A stretch of 64,000 nucleotides of DNA from Pseudomonas zanjanensis (GTDB lineage Bacteria; Pseudomonadota; Gammaproteobacteria; Pseudomonadales; Pseudomonadaceae), in the NCBI RefSeq assembly GCF_014268745.2, contig NZ_JABWRB020000001.1:620001-684000 (forward strand), in the 5' to 3' direction. The notes under the pieces were generated by a model. It worked only from the letters and a program-made list of their open reading frames with translations. It made no database searches and was not told the origin of the DNA. Position numbers and translations under genes: made by a program. Each line of letters opens with the position of its first letter. Positions within the stretch are counted from its first letter, which is position 1. Positions 27,244 through 35,928 of this stretch are shown one piece after another.

Positions 27244-27259
27244 TGGCCCGTGCCTTGCA
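27244..27259 (+). promoter_or_regulatory. Sigma-54 promoter of fliK
   Basis: TGGCCCGTGCCTTGCA matches the -24/-12 consensus at all but one position (C for A at position 5). It lies 50 bases before fliK, giving this gene its own RpoN input apart from the hsb genes. Confidence 0.75.
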
Positions 27260-27309
27260 TTGCCTAGTCTCGACTGTACCTATGATCCCAGTGCAGCGGA
27301 GACCTTTTT

Positions 27310-28683
27310 ATGCCCGTCACCCCTAATTCATTGCTTCAGGCCTCCGTCCAGGCCAAGCCCCAGGCCGCCGTCAATTCACCGGCAGCGGCCCCGGACCTCG
27401 GGGATAGAGCCTCCAGCTTCGCTCAAGTCTTCGCCAAGCAGGCCCCTGCCAAAGCCGCGGCGGCCCCTGATCCCGTGGTGAAACCGGCGCGCGACAAGGC
27501 CGCTGACAACACCGTCAAAAAAGACGCCGGCAACGAAAACCCTGCCGCCCCGGAAGCGACGGTTGCCGATAGCGGCAAACCCTTGCCCGCGGACAAACCC
27601 CCGAGCACCGACGACAAAGCGGCCAGCGATAACGATGCCGACGCGGCTGAAGCGCCGGTGGCGGATGCGGCACCGGTCGATCCGAGCCTCGACCCAGGCG
27701 CGCTGACGGACATGGCGGTGCCGGTGGCGACAGCCCCGGCCGAACCTGCCCCCGTAGTGGTTACGGCTGAGGCTCAGGTAACGACTGCGGTCGCGGCACC
27801 GGTTGTCCCATTGGCCGCACCGGCCCAACCTGCGGTTCCGGTCGTCGATCCAGCCTTCGACCCACAAGCCGATCCGCTCGACGCATTGCCCGCCTTGCGC
27901 TTGGCAATGGAGCAGAGCGGTCATGTTTCCGCCAGCAGCCAGGCGCAGCCCAAGAGCGCTGCCCCGGCGTCGCTCGACGGCGAGCCGACTTCGGCGCAGA
28001 CCTTCGCCGCCGGCATGGCCAGTATGCTCGGCGTGCAAGCCGACCAGAACAGCACCGAGTCCGGCAGCCAGGGCGGTGACAAGGCCTTCGGCGGCTTGAT
28101 CAGCGAGGGCCTCAAGGACTTGGGCGCCGCGTCCAGTGACACCCGCGTAGACGATTTCGCCAACCGCCTGGCTGCACTGACCCAGGCCGCCACGCCCAAA
28201 ACCGCCAACGCGGTGCCGATCAACCAACCTATCGCGATGAACCAGAGCGGTTGGACCGAAGAGGTGGTGAACCGGGTGATGTACCTGTCCAGCGTCAATC
28301 TCAAGGCGGCCGACATCCAATTGCAGCCCGCCGAACTCGGACGCCTGGATATCCGGGTGAACATGGTGCCGGACCAGCAGACCCAGGTCACCTTCATGAG
28401 CGCCCACTCCGGCGTTCGCGAAGCCCTCGAAGGCCAGATGCATCGCCTGCGGGACAGTTTTGCCCAGCAGGGCATGGGCCAGGTCGACGTCAGCGTGTCG
28501 GACCAATCCCGTGGTTCGCAGAACCAGGAGCAGCAAGCCCAGCAGCAGGCCCGGGCGGGGCGTTCGACCTCTTCCGGTGGACCGGTGGAAGCCGGGGATG
28601 AAGCCACTGCGGCCAGCATCGCTGAAGTGGCCGCCAGCACGACCAGCGTCATCGGCACCAGCGCGGTCGACTACTACGCCTGA
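27310..28683 (+). CDS. fliK: FliK, hook-length control protein
   Basis: 457 residues. The long N-terminal part is Ala/Pro/Asp-rich and low complexity, serving as the exported ruler. The C-terminal Flg_hook domain (~310-400) holds the conserved LQPAELGRLDIRVNM segment and the helix VREALEGQMHRLRDSF; this domain touches FlhB to switch export from hook to filament substrates. The tail is Gln/Ser-rich. A sigma-54 promoter lies upstream and a REPIN follows the stop. Confidence 0.93.
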   Translation: MPVTPNSLLQASVQAKPQAAVNSPAAAPDLGDRASSFAQVFAKQAPAKAAAAPDPVVKPARDKAADNTVKKDAGNENPAAPEATVADSGKPLPADKPPSTDDKAASDNDADAAEAPVADAAPVDPSLDPGALTDMAVPVATAPAEPAPVVVTAEAQVTTAVAAPVVPLAAPAQPAVPVVDPAFDPQADPLDALPALRLAMEQSGHVSASSQAQPKSAAPASLDGEPTSAQTFAAGMASMLGVQADQNSTESGSQGGDKAFGGLISEGLKDLGAASSDTRVDDFANRLAALTQAATPKTANAVPINQPIAMNQSGWTEEVVNRVMYLSSVNLKAADIQLQPAELGRLDIRVNMVPDQQTQVTFMSAHSGVREALEGQMHRLRDSFAQQGMGQVDVSVSDQSRGSQNQEQQAQQQARAGRSTSSGGPVEAGDEATAASIAEVAASTTSVIGTSAVDYYA

Positions 28684-28702
28684 TCCAATGACGTTTTCCC
28701 CC

Positions 28703-28793
28703 TGTGGGAGCGGGCTTGCTCGCGAAGGCGGTGTGTCAGTCGACATAGTTGTTAACTGACACACCGCCTTCGCGAGCAAGCCCGCTCCCACAC
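28703..28793. repeat. REPIN after fliK
   Basis: Near-perfect 91-base palindrome. The left arm is TGTGGGAGCGGGCTTGCTCG followed by CGAAGGCGGTGTGTCAGT, and the right arm mirrors both, with about 18 bases in the loop. It probably insulates fliK from fliL. Confidence 0.95.
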
Positions 28794-28850
28794 TGGTTTA
28801 TGGGGGGTCTGAAGATCGTATCTGCCCGTCATCCCAAGTGCCGACACTTC

Positions 28851-28866
28851 TGGCATAACACTTGCT
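28851..28866 (+). promoter_or_regulatory. Sigma-54 promoter of the fliL operon
   Basis: TGGCATAACACTTGCT fits the consensus TGGCAYR-N4-TTGCW at every defined position. It lies 51 bases before fliL and would drive fliLMNOPQR-flhB. Confidence 0.88.
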
Positions 28867-28917
28867 CCAGCCTTGCCGTGCAACAGTGAAAACCCCGATT
28901 AGTGACGGATTATTGGC

Positions 28918-29424
28918 ATGGCGAAGAGCGAAGCAGCAGCTGTAAAAGACCCTGCAACCAAAGGCAAACTCAAGCTGATCATCATGATCGTGGTGGGTTT
29001 GCTCCTGGCGATCGGCGTGTCCGTGGGGGCAACCTGGTATTTCATGCACAGCGCTCAAAGCAAGCCGGCGGCGGCAGCGGCCGAAGTCGCGCCAGTGGGC
29101 AAGCAGCCGGCGATTTTCGAACCGATGGCGCCGGCCTTCGTGGCCAACTACACCGTGAACGGTCGCCAACGCTACATGCAGGTCAGCATTACGTTGCAGG
29201 GGCGCAACCAGGCTGACCTGGAAGCGCTTCGGGTCCACATGCCGCTGATTCGCAACAACCTGGTGATGCTGTTTTCCGGACAGAGTTTCGACACCCTGGC
29301 CACCCCCGTCGGCCAGGAAATGCTGCGCCAGAAAGCCACGGCCAGCGTGCAGGAAGTGGCTCAGAAAGAGCTCGGCAAAGTGGTGATCGAACAGTTGCTC
29401 TTCACTAACTTCGTATTGCAGTAG
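28918..29424 (+). CDS. fliL: FliL, basal-body associated protein
   Basis: 168 residues with one N-terminal membrane helix (residues ~18-42, LIIMIVVGLLLAIGVSVGATW) and a periplasmic stomatin-like domain. FliL surrounds stator units and supports torque under load. The ATG is selected by position before the membrane helix; no strong ribosome site is visible. First gene of the fliL operon, with fliM 9 bases downstream. Confidence 0.94.
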   Translation: MAKSEAAAVKDPATKGKLKLIIMIVVGLLLAIGVSVGATWYFMHSAQSKPAAAAAEVAPVGKQPAIFEPMAPAFVANYTVNGRQRYMQVSITLQGRNQADLEALRVHMPLIRNNLVMLFSGQSFDTLATPVGQEMLRQKATASVQEVAQKELGKVVIEQLLFTNFVLQ

Positions 29425-29433
29425 GAACACGAC

Positions 29434-30402
29434 ATGGCCGTGCAGGACCTGCTGTCCCAGGACGAAATCGATGCGCTGTTGCATGGTGTCGACGACGGTC
29501 TGGTACAGACCGAAAACGCTGCTGAACCGGGCAGCGTCAAAAGCTACGACCTGACCAGCCAGGATCGCATCGTTCGCGGACGCATGCCGACCCTGGAAAT
29601 GATCAACGAGCGTTTCGCCCGGTACACCCGCATCAGCATGTTCAACATGCTGCGCCGCTCGGCCGATGTGGCCGTGGGTGGCGTGCAGGTGATGAAGTTC
29701 GGCGAGTACGTGCATTCGCTGTACGTGCCCACCAGCCTCAACCTGGTGAAGATCAAGCCGTTGCGCGGTACTGCGTTGTTCATCCTCGACGCCAAACTGG
29801 TGTTCAAGCTGGTGGACAACTTCTTCGGCGGCGACGGTCGTCACGCCAAGATCGAAGGTCGCGAATTCACCCCGACCGAGCTGCGAGTGGTGCGCATGGT
29901 GCTGGAGCAGGCCTTCATCGATTTGAAGGAAGCCTGGCAGGCGATCATGGAAGTGAACTTCGAGTACATCAACTCGGAAGTGAACCCGGCCATGGCCAAC
30001 ATCGTCGGGCCGAGCGAAGCCATCGTGGTCTCGACCTTCCACATCGAACTCGATGGCGGTGGCGGCGACCTGCACGTGACCATGCCGTATTCGATGATCG
30101 AGCCGGTGCGGGAAATGCTTGACGCCGGTTTCCAGTCGGACCTCGACGACCAGGATGAACGCTGGATCAACGCCTTGCGCCAGGACGTGCTCGACGTCGA
30201 TGTGCCGATCGGCGCGACGGTCGCCCGGCGCCAACTGCGCCTGCGGGACATCTTGCACATGCAGCCGGGTGACATCATTCCGGTCGAAATGCCCGACGAA
30301 ATGATCATGCGCGCCAATGGCGTACCGGCCTTCAAGGTCAAGATGGGCTCTCACAAAGGCAACCTGGCGTTGCAGGTGATCGAGCCGATCGAACGCCGCT
30401 GA
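29434..30402 (+). CDS. fliM: FliM, motor switch protein
   Basis: 322 residues. The N-terminal CheY-P docking peptide is LLSQDEIDALLHG (residues 6-18). A middle CheC-like domain and a C-terminal SpoA (FliN-like) domain follow. It forms the C-ring wall and sets rotation sense. The ribosome site AGGAA precedes the ATG. fliN follows after 59 bases. Confidence 0.97.
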   Translation: MAVQDLLSQDEIDALLHGVDDGLVQTENAAEPGSVKSYDLTSQDRIVRGRMPTLEMINERFARYTRISMFNMLRRSADVAVGGVQVMKFGEYVHSLYVPTSLNLVKIKPLRGTALFILDAKLVFKLVDNFFGGDGRHAKIEGREFTPTELRVVRMVLEQAFIDLKEAWQAIMEVNFEYINSEVNPAMANIVGPSEAIVVSTFHIELDGGGGDLHVTMPYSMIEPVREMLDAGFQSDLDDQDERWINALRQDVLDVDVPIGATVARRQLRLRDILHMQPGDIIPVEMPDEMIMRANGVPAFKVKMGSHKGNLALQVIEPIERR

Positions 30403-30461
30403 GCGGTGTCGAATTTTTAAGTTTGCGTTTCTAACTGATTTTTGCCCGCCGAGGACAAATG

Positions 30462-30920
30462 ATGGCTAACGATATGAACACCCAGGATGACCAGGCGCTG
30501 GCCGACGAATGGGCCGCGGCCCTGGAAGAAACCGGCGATGCCGGGCAGGCTGACATCGATGCCTTGCTGGCCGCCGATAGCGGTAACCACGGCTCCAATC
30601 GCTTGCCGATGGAAGAGTTTGGCAGCGTGCCCAAGAGCAATGAACAGGTGACGCTGGACGGGCCGAACCTGGACGTGATCCTCGATATTCCGGTGTCCAT
30701 CTCCATGGAAGTGGGCAGCACCGATATCAACATCCGCAACCTGTTGCAGCTCAACCAGGGCTCGGTGATCGAGCTGGATCGCCTGGCCGGCGAGCCACTC
30801 GACGTGCTGGTCAACGGCACCTTGATCGCCCATGGCGAAGTGGTGGTGGTCAACGAGAAGTTCGGCATTCGCCTGACGGACGTGATCAGCCCGAGCGAAC
30901 GCATCAAGAAGTTGCGCTGA
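30462..30920 (+). CDS. fliN: FliN, motor switch protein
   Basis: 152 residues: an acidic N-terminal extension (~60 residues, including a DIDALLAADSG stretch) and the C-terminal SpoA domain (LDVILDIPVSISMEVGSTDI onward). It forms the base of the C ring and docks FliH. ATGs at 30459 and 30462 are adjacent; GAGGA at 30451-30455 gives better spacing to 30462. fliO starts at the next base after the stop. Confidence 0.95.
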   Translation: MANDMNTQDDQALADEWAAALEETGDAGQADIDALLAADSGNHGSNRLPMEEFGSVPKSNEQVTLDGPNLDVILDIPVSISMEVGSTDINIRNLLQLNQGSVIELDRLAGEPLDVLVNGTLIAHGEVVVVNEKFGIRLTDVISPSERIKKLR

Positions 30921-31358
30921 GTGAAAGGTTTCCTCGCCGCAGCGTCGATGCTGCCCTTGAGCGTGCTGGCGGCCGAACCGGTTGCCACGGCCGCCGTTGC
31001 GCCGACGTCGGGCACGGGTATCGCCGGGCAACTGGCGCAACTGGTGCTCGGCTTGCTCCTGGTGCTGGGCTTGATCTTCTTTCTCGCCTGGTTGTTGCGG
31101 CGCGTGCAACAGGCGGGGCCGGCCGGCAAGGGCCAGGTCATCGACATCGTCGGTTCCCGCGCGCTCGGGCCGCGCGACCGGCTGGTGCTGGTGCAGGTCG
31201 GCAACGAGCAGATCCTGCTGGGCCTGAGCCCGGGCACCATCACTGCGTTGCACGTCCTCAAGGAGCCGGTACAGGTACCCTCCACCGAGTCGGCCAGCCC
31301 CGAATTTGCCCAGCGCCTCATGGAGCTGCTGGGGAAAGACCAGAAGGATAAAAAGTAA
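30921..31358 (+). CDS. fliO: FliO, export gate assembly protein
   Basis: 145 residues, GTG start right after fliN. An N-terminal hydrophobic stretch (signal-like, to about residue 18) precedes one strong membrane helix (~residues 38-60, [19 protein letters not shown]), and a basic cytoplasmic domain follows. FliO helps FliP assemble into the export gate. The stop overlaps the fliP start by one base. Confidence 0.92.
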   Translation: MKGFLAAASMLPLSVLAAEPVATAAVAPTSGTGIAGQLAQLVLGLLLVLGLIFFLAWLLRRVQQAGPAGKGQVIDIVGSRALGPRDRLVLVQVGNEQILLGLSPGTITALHVLKEPVQVPSTESASPEFAQRLMELLGKDQKDKK

Positions 31359-32107
31359 TGCCGTTGCGCATTCTGTTGGCATTGGCCCTGATGCTGGCCG
31401 CACCGTTGGCGTTCGCCGCGGACCCGCTGTCGATCCCGGCGATCACCCTGGGAACCAACGCCGAAGGGGCCCAGGAATACTCGGTCAGCCTGCAGATCCT
31501 GCTGATCATGACCGCGCTGAGTTTCATTCCGGCGTTCGTCATGCTGATGACCAGCTTCACCCGGATCATTATTGTCTTTTCGATCCTGCGCCAGGCCCTG
31601 GGTCTGCAACAGACCCCCTCGAACCAGATCCTCACTGGCATGGCGCTGTTCCTGACCATGTTCATCATGGCGCCCGTGTTCGACCGGGTGAACCGGGATG
31701 CGCTGCAGCCTTACCTGGCGGAACAACTCAGCGCCCAGGATGCCGTAGCCAAGGCCCAGGTGCCGATCAAGGACTTCATGCTGGCCCAGACTCGCAGCAG
31801 TGACTTGGAATTGTTCATGCGCCTGTCCAAGCGCACCGACATCCCGAGTGCCGACCAGGCACCGCTGACCATCCTGGTGCCGGCGTTCGTGACGTCCGAG
31901 CTGAAGACCGCGTTCCAGATCGGTTTCATGATTTTCATCCCGTTCCTGATCATCGACCTGGTGGTCGCCAGCGTACTGATGGCCATGGGTATGATGATGC
32001 TCTCGCCGCTGATCATTTCCCTGCCGTTCAAGATCATGCTGTTTGTATTGGTGGATGGCTGGGCGCTGATCATCGGTACCCTGGCGGGCAGTTTCGGCGG
32101 TGTTTAG
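31358..32107 (+). CDS. fliP: FliP, export gate protein
   Basis: 249 residues. A cleavable signal peptide ([20 protein letters not shown]) is followed by four membrane helices. Family sequence [19 protein letters not shown] and [10 protein letters not shown] are conserved. Five copies form the gate core with FliQ and FliR. Stop and start positions show tight coupling with fliO. Confidence 0.96.
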   Translation: MPLRILLALALMLAAPLAFAADPLSIPAITLGTNAEGAQEYSVSLQILLIMTALSFIPAFVMLMTSFTRIIIVFSILRQALGLQQTPSNQILTGMALFLTMFIMAPVFDRVNRDALQPYLAEQLSAQDAVAKAQVPIKDFMLAQTRSSDLELFMRLSKRTDIPSADQAPLTILVPAFVTSELKTAFQIGFMIFIPFLIIDLVVASVLMAMGMMMLSPLIISLPFKIMLFVLVDGWALIIGTLAGSFGGV

Positions 32108-32130
32108 GCCTCTTGTACGGGTAGGACAAT

Positions 32131-32400
32131 ATGACGCCTGAAGTAGCGGTAGACCTGTTCCGTGAAGCGCTCTGGCTGACGACTATGATGGTTGCCATCC
32201 TGGTGATCCCCAGCCTGCTGGTGGGCTTGCTGGTGGCGATGTTCCAGGCTGCGACCCAGATCAACGAACAGACCTTGAGCTTCCTGCCGCGCCTGTTGGT
32301 GATGCTGGTGACGTTGATCGTCGCCGGCCCCTGGATGGTACAGACCTTCATGGAATACATCCTGCAGTTGTACGGCAGTATTCCGCAGTTGATCGGCTGA
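32131..32400 (+). CDS. fliQ: FliQ, export gate protein
   Basis: 89 residues with two membrane helices (residues ~15-40 and ~55-75). Conserved QAATQINEQTLSFLPR is seen. Four copies wrap the FliP/FliR gate. It follows fliP by 23 bases and precedes fliR by 4. Confidence 0.96.
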   Translation: MTPEVAVDLFREALWLTTMMVAILVIPSLLVGLLVAMFQAATQINEQTLSFLPRLLVMLVTLIVAGPWMVQTFMEYILQLYGSIPQLIG

Positions 32401-32404
32401 CCCC

Positions 32405-33187
32405 ATGTCGATGCTCGAGCTGACGGACACCCAGATCAGCACGTGGGTGGCATCGTTCATTCTGCCGCTGTTTCGCGTCACCGCGGTGCTGATGAGCATG
32501 CCGATCTTCGGCACGACACTGGTGCCAACTCGGGTGCGTTTGTACTTCGCCCTGGCGATCACGGTGGTTATCGCACCTGGGCTGCCACCGATGCCGCCGG
32601 TCAATGCCCTGGACCTCAGTGCGCTGATGCTGGTGGCCGAGCAGATTCTCATCGGTGCCTTGATGGGGTTCTCGCTGCAACTGTTCTTCCAGGCCTTTGT
32701 GGTGGCCGGGCAAATCATTTCGATCCAGATGGGCATGGCCTTCGCGTCCATGATCGACCCCACCAATGGCGTCAACACCGCGGTGATCGGCCAGTTCCTG
32801 ACGATGCTGGTGACCCTGTTGTTCCTCGCCATGAACGGGCATCTGGTGGTGTTCGAGGTCTTGACCGAGAGCTTTACCACCATGCCAGTGGGTAGCGCAT
32901 TGCTGGTCAATCATTTCTGGGACATCGCCGGCAAGCTCGGCTGGGTCCTCGGCGCCGCGATGGTGCTGGTATTGCCGGCGATCACGGCGTTGCTGGTGGT
33001 CAACATCGCGTTTGGCGTGATGACCCGGGCGGCGCCGCAATTGAATATTTTCTCCATCGGTTTCCCGTTGACCCTGGTGCTGGGCCTGGTGATTTTCTGG
33101 GTCAGCCTGGGGGATATCCTCAACCAGTATCAGCCGCTGGCCACCCAGGCCTTGCAGCTGCTGCGCGACATGGCACAGGCACGCTGA
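32405..33187 (+). CDS. fliR: FliR, export gate protein
   Basis: 260 residues with about six hydrophobic helices. The conserved GMAFASMIDPTNGVN loop (near residues 112-126) and QLNIFSIGFP are typical. A single FliR completes the gate. flhB starts 3 bases after the stop. Confidence 0.95.
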   Translation: MSMLELTDTQISTWVASFILPLFRVTAVLMSMPIFGTTLVPTRVRLYFALAITVVIAPGLPPMPPVNALDLSALMLVAEQILIGALMGFSLQLFFQAFVVAGQIISIQMGMAFASMIDPTNGVNTAVIGQFLTMLVTLLFLAMNGHLVVFEVLTESFTTMPVGSALLVNHFWDIAGKLGWVLGAAMVLVLPAITALLVVNIAFGVMTRAAPQLNIFSIGFPLTLVLGLVIFWVSLGDILNQYQPLATQALQLLRDMAQAR

Positions 33188-33190
33188 ACC

Positions 33191-34327
33191 ATGGCCGAGA
33201 GCGAGAGTGGTCAGGACAAGACAGAAGACCCCACGGAAAAGCGCCTGCGCGAATCCCGGGAAAAGGGCGAGATCGCCCGATCCAAGGAGCTCAATACGCT
33301 GGCGGTGATGCTGGCCGGGGCGGGCGGGTTGCTGATCTACGGCGGGGGGCTGGCGTTGGATCTGCTGGAAATCATGCGGCTTAATTTTTCCCTGCCTCGT
33401 GAGGTGCTGCTCAGTCCGGAGGCGATGGGGCAATATTTGCTGCATTCCGGCAAGATCGCGATTCTGGCGGTGCAGCCAGTGCTGATATTTCTGCTGCTGG
33501 CCGCCATTATTGGTCCTATTTCCTTGGGTGGCTGGCTGTTCGCCGGCAAAAGCCTTGCGCCGAAGTTCAGTCGAATGAACCCGGCCAGCGGTCTGAAGCG
33601 GATGTTTTCCACCAATGCGTTGATGGAGCTGCTCAAGGCCCTCGGAAAATTCTTCCTGGTTCTTTTTGTCGCGTTGACGGTTTTGCAGGCTGACATCGAT
33701 GACCTGCTGCGCATTGCCCATGAGCCGCTGGAACAGGCCATTATCCACAGCGTGCAGTTAGTGGGCTGGAGCACGTTGTGGATGGCCTGCGGCTTGATCC
33801 TGATTGCTGCGATCGATGTGCCGATCCAGCTCTATCAGAGCAAGCAGAAGCTGATGATGACCAAGCAGGAGATACGCGACGAACACAAGGATCAGGAAGG
33901 CAAGCCGGAGGTCAAGCAACGGATTCGCCAGTTGCAGCGCGAGGTCTCCCAGCGGCGGATGATGGCGGCGATCCCCGACGCCGATGTGGTCATCACCAAC
34001 CCGACGCACTACGCTGTCGCCCTCAAGTACGACCCCGAAAAAGGCAACGCTCCCGTGTTGCTGGCCAAGGGCAGTGACTTCCTGGCACTGAAGATCCGCG
34101 AGATCGCCGTGGCCAATGAAGTGATGCTGCTCGAATCCCCGGCGTTGGCGCGATCAATCTACTACTCCACCGAACTCGACCAGGAAATCCCTGGGGGGCT
34201 GTATTTGGCTGTTGCGCAGGTATTGGCCTACGTTTATCAGATTCGCCAGCACCGCGCCGGCAAGGGCAAACGCCCCGATCCGCTGAGGGATCTGCCCATT
34301 CCGCCGGAGCTGCGACGGGATACGTGA
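33191..34327 (+). CDS. flhB: FlhB, export switch protein
   Basis: 378 residues: four membrane helices in the first ~215 residues and a cytoplasmic C-terminal domain with the self-cleaving NPTH motif at residues 270-273. Cleavage and FliK contact switch export specificity from rod/hook to filament proteins. The N-terminus KTEDPTEKRLRESREKGEIARS is typical. It is the last gene before the inserted mini-Rhs gene; normally flhA follows closely in Pseudomonas flagellar clusters. Confidence 0.97.
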   Translation: MAESESGQDKTEDPTEKRLRESREKGEIARSKELNTLAVMLAGAGGLLIYGGGLALDLLEIMRLNFSLPREVLLSPEAMGQYLLHSGKIAILAVQPVLIFLLLAAIIGPISLGGWLFAGKSLAPKFSRMNPASGLKRMFSTNALMELLKALGKFFLVLFVALTVLQADIDDLLRIAHEPLEQAIIHSVQLVGWSTLWMACGLILIAAIDVPIQLYQSKQKLMMTKQEIRDEHKDQEGKPEVKQRIRQLQREVSQRRMMAAIPDADVVITNPTHYAVALKYDPEKGNAPVLLAKGSDFLALKIREIAVANEVMLLESPALARSIYYSTELDQEIPGGLYLAVAQVLAYVYQIRQHRAGKGKRPDPLRDLPIPPELRRDT

Positions 34328-34341
34328 GTTAAATTTCGCGT

Positions 34342-34366
34342 GTGATGACTTCTGGTCATCACCAGA
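34342..34366 (+). terminator. Possible hairpin after flhB
   Basis: GTGATGAC-TTCTG-GTCATCAC forms an 8-pair stem; an alternative stem TCTGGT-CATC-ACCAGA overlaps it. Only a T-poor tail follows, so this is at best a weak terminator between flhB and the convergent mini-Rhs gene. Confidence 0.35.
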
Positions 34367-34388
34367 GGTCTTTATACAATTCGCGCTC

Positions 34389-35450
34389 CTAAACAAAATA
34401 CTTGTCCTTAATACTCTGGATCTCGGCGTTAACTTCATTGGTTATGGCGCTTCTAATTGATTCCATTTTTTTTGTATATAAAGAAGCTATCCATGGATTA
34501 ATATCCTTGTGTCTTTTTGTTGCAAAGTAAATATGCTGTGAAATTTGTGTATGCGCTATCCCTTTCCTGCTCTCGTCTATTCGTTTAAATAAGGGAGCGT
34601 AGCGTGCCAGGTCATCGGTCGCTGCTTTATATACAGCCGTAGATTGAGTTGTTGGGTAGTGGCTTAGCAGCTTGTTTTGCGCCGCCTCATGAACCAGGCG
34701 TCTTAGTAGTGAGGGGTCTTGCGGGGGAGCATCGATTGAATCTATGAGAAGTTTGTCTTGATTAAAGGCTGCGTGTTGTGCCTCATTTACGCGCCTATAA
34801 ATACCGCCTTCTAAATCAAGGATGCGTTGATACATCTTGTGGGCCTTATCAGCAGGAACTCCGCGTTTTGACACGTAGAAGTTGTTGATAACGACTTTTT
34901 TGCCAAATATCTTAGCAAAAAAATTTGGTAGGTGTCCTGTTGGGTCGATTTTGTTAATTGGATCTCCCAAGCAGTATGTATACGAATTCAATCCCCCCCT
35001 CCCAAATGGACTCCAACTATCCGGACTATTAAACCGCATCAAAACCGGATTGAACGCCCGATAACCATTCCCCAGCAAATAATGTCCGGTCACCGGATCC
35101 GGTCGCTGTCCATTGAAGCCGAGCAGGCTCAACAAGCCGTTGCCGATAGTTCGATTGCCGTAGGGCGAATAGGCATGGGATTGCGATTCATTGCAGGCAA
35201 TGGCCTGTAGCACCGAGCGTTGTTGATCGGTCGCCAATAGTGTTGCCTGCCTTAGGTTGCCCTGAGTTTCAGTCAGGGCCAGCAGTTGGTCGCCGTGTTG
35301 AACGATTGACCGGTTGATCACACCTTCGATTTCGGTGGCCAGGCGCGATTTACAGTAGAACCGCTGGATCGGAGCATGCGTCGCCAGCGCGTGGTGGGTG
35401 AGGCGATCCAGTGGGTCATAGCGGTAAGTGCAGAGGCGCGTGGCTGACAT
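34389..35450 (-). CDS. Mini-Rhs protein: RHS-repeat-associated core with unrecognised C-terminal tail
   Basis: 353 residues. Residues 1-~93 have one degenerate YD-type stretch (YDPLDRLTHHA). The RHS core spans ~94-173 (SPYGNR, LLGFNGQRPDPVTGHYLLGNGYRAFNP cut short here, ending KIDPTGH). After DPTGH comes a 180-residue tail, Lys/Glu/Ile-rich, in no family I recognise, where a full-size Rhs protein would carry a toxin. DNA of the tail is near 32% G+C (hand count 34441-34560), far below its neighbours. The start at 35450 has GGAG 8 bases upstream. No immunity gene lies downstream: only 61 bases remain before the flhB stop. A stand-alone toxin, a decayed relic or a non-toxic effector are all possible. 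Confidence 0.85.
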   Translation of the reverse strand: MSATRLCTYRYDPLDRLTHHALATHAPIQRFYCKSRLATEIEGVINRSIVQHGDQLLALTETQGNLRQATLLATDQQRSVLQAIACNESQSHAYSPYGNRTIGNGLLSLLGFNGQRPDPVTGHYLLGNGYRAFNPVLMRFNSPDSWSPFGRGGLNSYTYCLGDPINKIDPTGHLPNFFAKIFGKKVVINNFYVSKRGVPADKAHKMYQRILDLEGGIYRRVNEAQHAAFNQDKLLIDSIDAPPQDPSLLRRLVHEAAQNKLLSHYPTTQSTAVYKAATDDLARYAPLFKRIDESRKGIAHTQISQHIYFATKRHKDINPWIASLYTKKMESIRSAITNEVNAEIQSIKDKYFV

Positions 35451-35553
35451 GGTCGACGCTCCGTTCGGGTGAGGCTCCGTTGGATTATCGGGGTTGGGAT
35501 GCAGAGGGGGAACTAGCAGAACTGTTAGGTTTGCCTGGAAAGCGACAGGCCCC

Positions 35554-35680
35554 GTGGCGAGGGAGCTTGCTCCCGCTCGGTTGCGCAGCGACCGCCATAA
35601 CGCAGGTGTGTCTGATGTTTCGTATTCGGCTGGTTTCGGGGCCGCTTCGCGACCCAGCGGGAGCAAGCTCCCTCGCCACA
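35554..35680. repeat. REP inverted pair, GTGGCGAGGGAGC type
   Basis: GTGGCGAGGGAGCTTGCTCC at the left is matched by GGAGCAAGCTCCCTCGCCAC at the right, with about 80 bases between holding a second shorter inverted match (GCGCAGCGACC / GGCCGCTTCGCGACC). This is a second REP family, distinct from the GTGGGAGC type. Confidence 0.88.
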
Positions 35681-35711
35681 GGTTTGTCGTTTGCCTTAGG
35701 TGAACAGCATG

Positions 35712-35809
35712 ACCCTGTGGGAGCGAGCCTGCTCGCGAATGCGGTAATCCAGCCCATGCAAATGTTGACTGACAAATCGCAATCGCGAGCAGGCTCGCTC
35801 CCACAGGGT
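35712..35809. repeat. REPIN, GTGGGAGCGAGCC type, before flhA
   Basis: ACCCTGTGGGAGCGAGCCTG at the left mirrors CAGGCTCGCTCCCACAGGGT at the right; about 45 bases separate the arms' inner TCGCGA ends. It ends 42 bases before the flhA sigma-54 site. Confidence 0.92.
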
Positions 35810-35851
35810 TGAATGTGCGTCAGCCGCTCTATTGCAGTCTTCAAGAAAAGT

Positions 35852-35867
35852 TGGAAGGCTTCTTGCA
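35852..35867 (+). promoter_or_regulatory. Sigma-54 promoter of flhA
   Basis: TGGAAGGCTTCTTGCA: GG and GC are correctly spaced, with a perfect TTGCA -12 and two mismatches in the -24 part. It is 62 bases before the flhA start, and a sigma-54 promoter is expected for flhA-flhF-fleN-fliA. Confidence 0.7.
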
Positions 35868-35928
35868 ATACCCCGTCTGCGCCCCCTCCGGGCGTCAAAA
35901 GTTTGCTTCACAGGAACGGGGAATTTTG

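Larger units (their letters stand above)
35451..35928. other. 478-base gap between the mini-Rhs gene and flhA
   Basis: Contains two REP-type inverted pairs (35554-35680 and 35712-35809), the sigma-54 promoter of flhA (35852-35867), and the mini-Rhs leader. Open frames running through it on either strand translate the REP palindromes and are not genes. Confidence 0.8.

Noticed and set aside
27376..28791. Long minus-strand frame opposite fliK
   Set aside because: Low-complexity Gly/Arg-rich translation, running into a REPIN; a shadow of fliK.
35451..35804. N-terminal extension of the mini-Rhs frame
   Set aside because: The added residues are the translation of REP palindromes, and a good ribosome site precedes the start at 35450.
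35809..35928. 40-codon extension of flhA
   Set aside because: It would start in a REPIN and cover the sigma-54 promoter; GTG 35929 gives the usual 709 residues and has GGGGA upstream.
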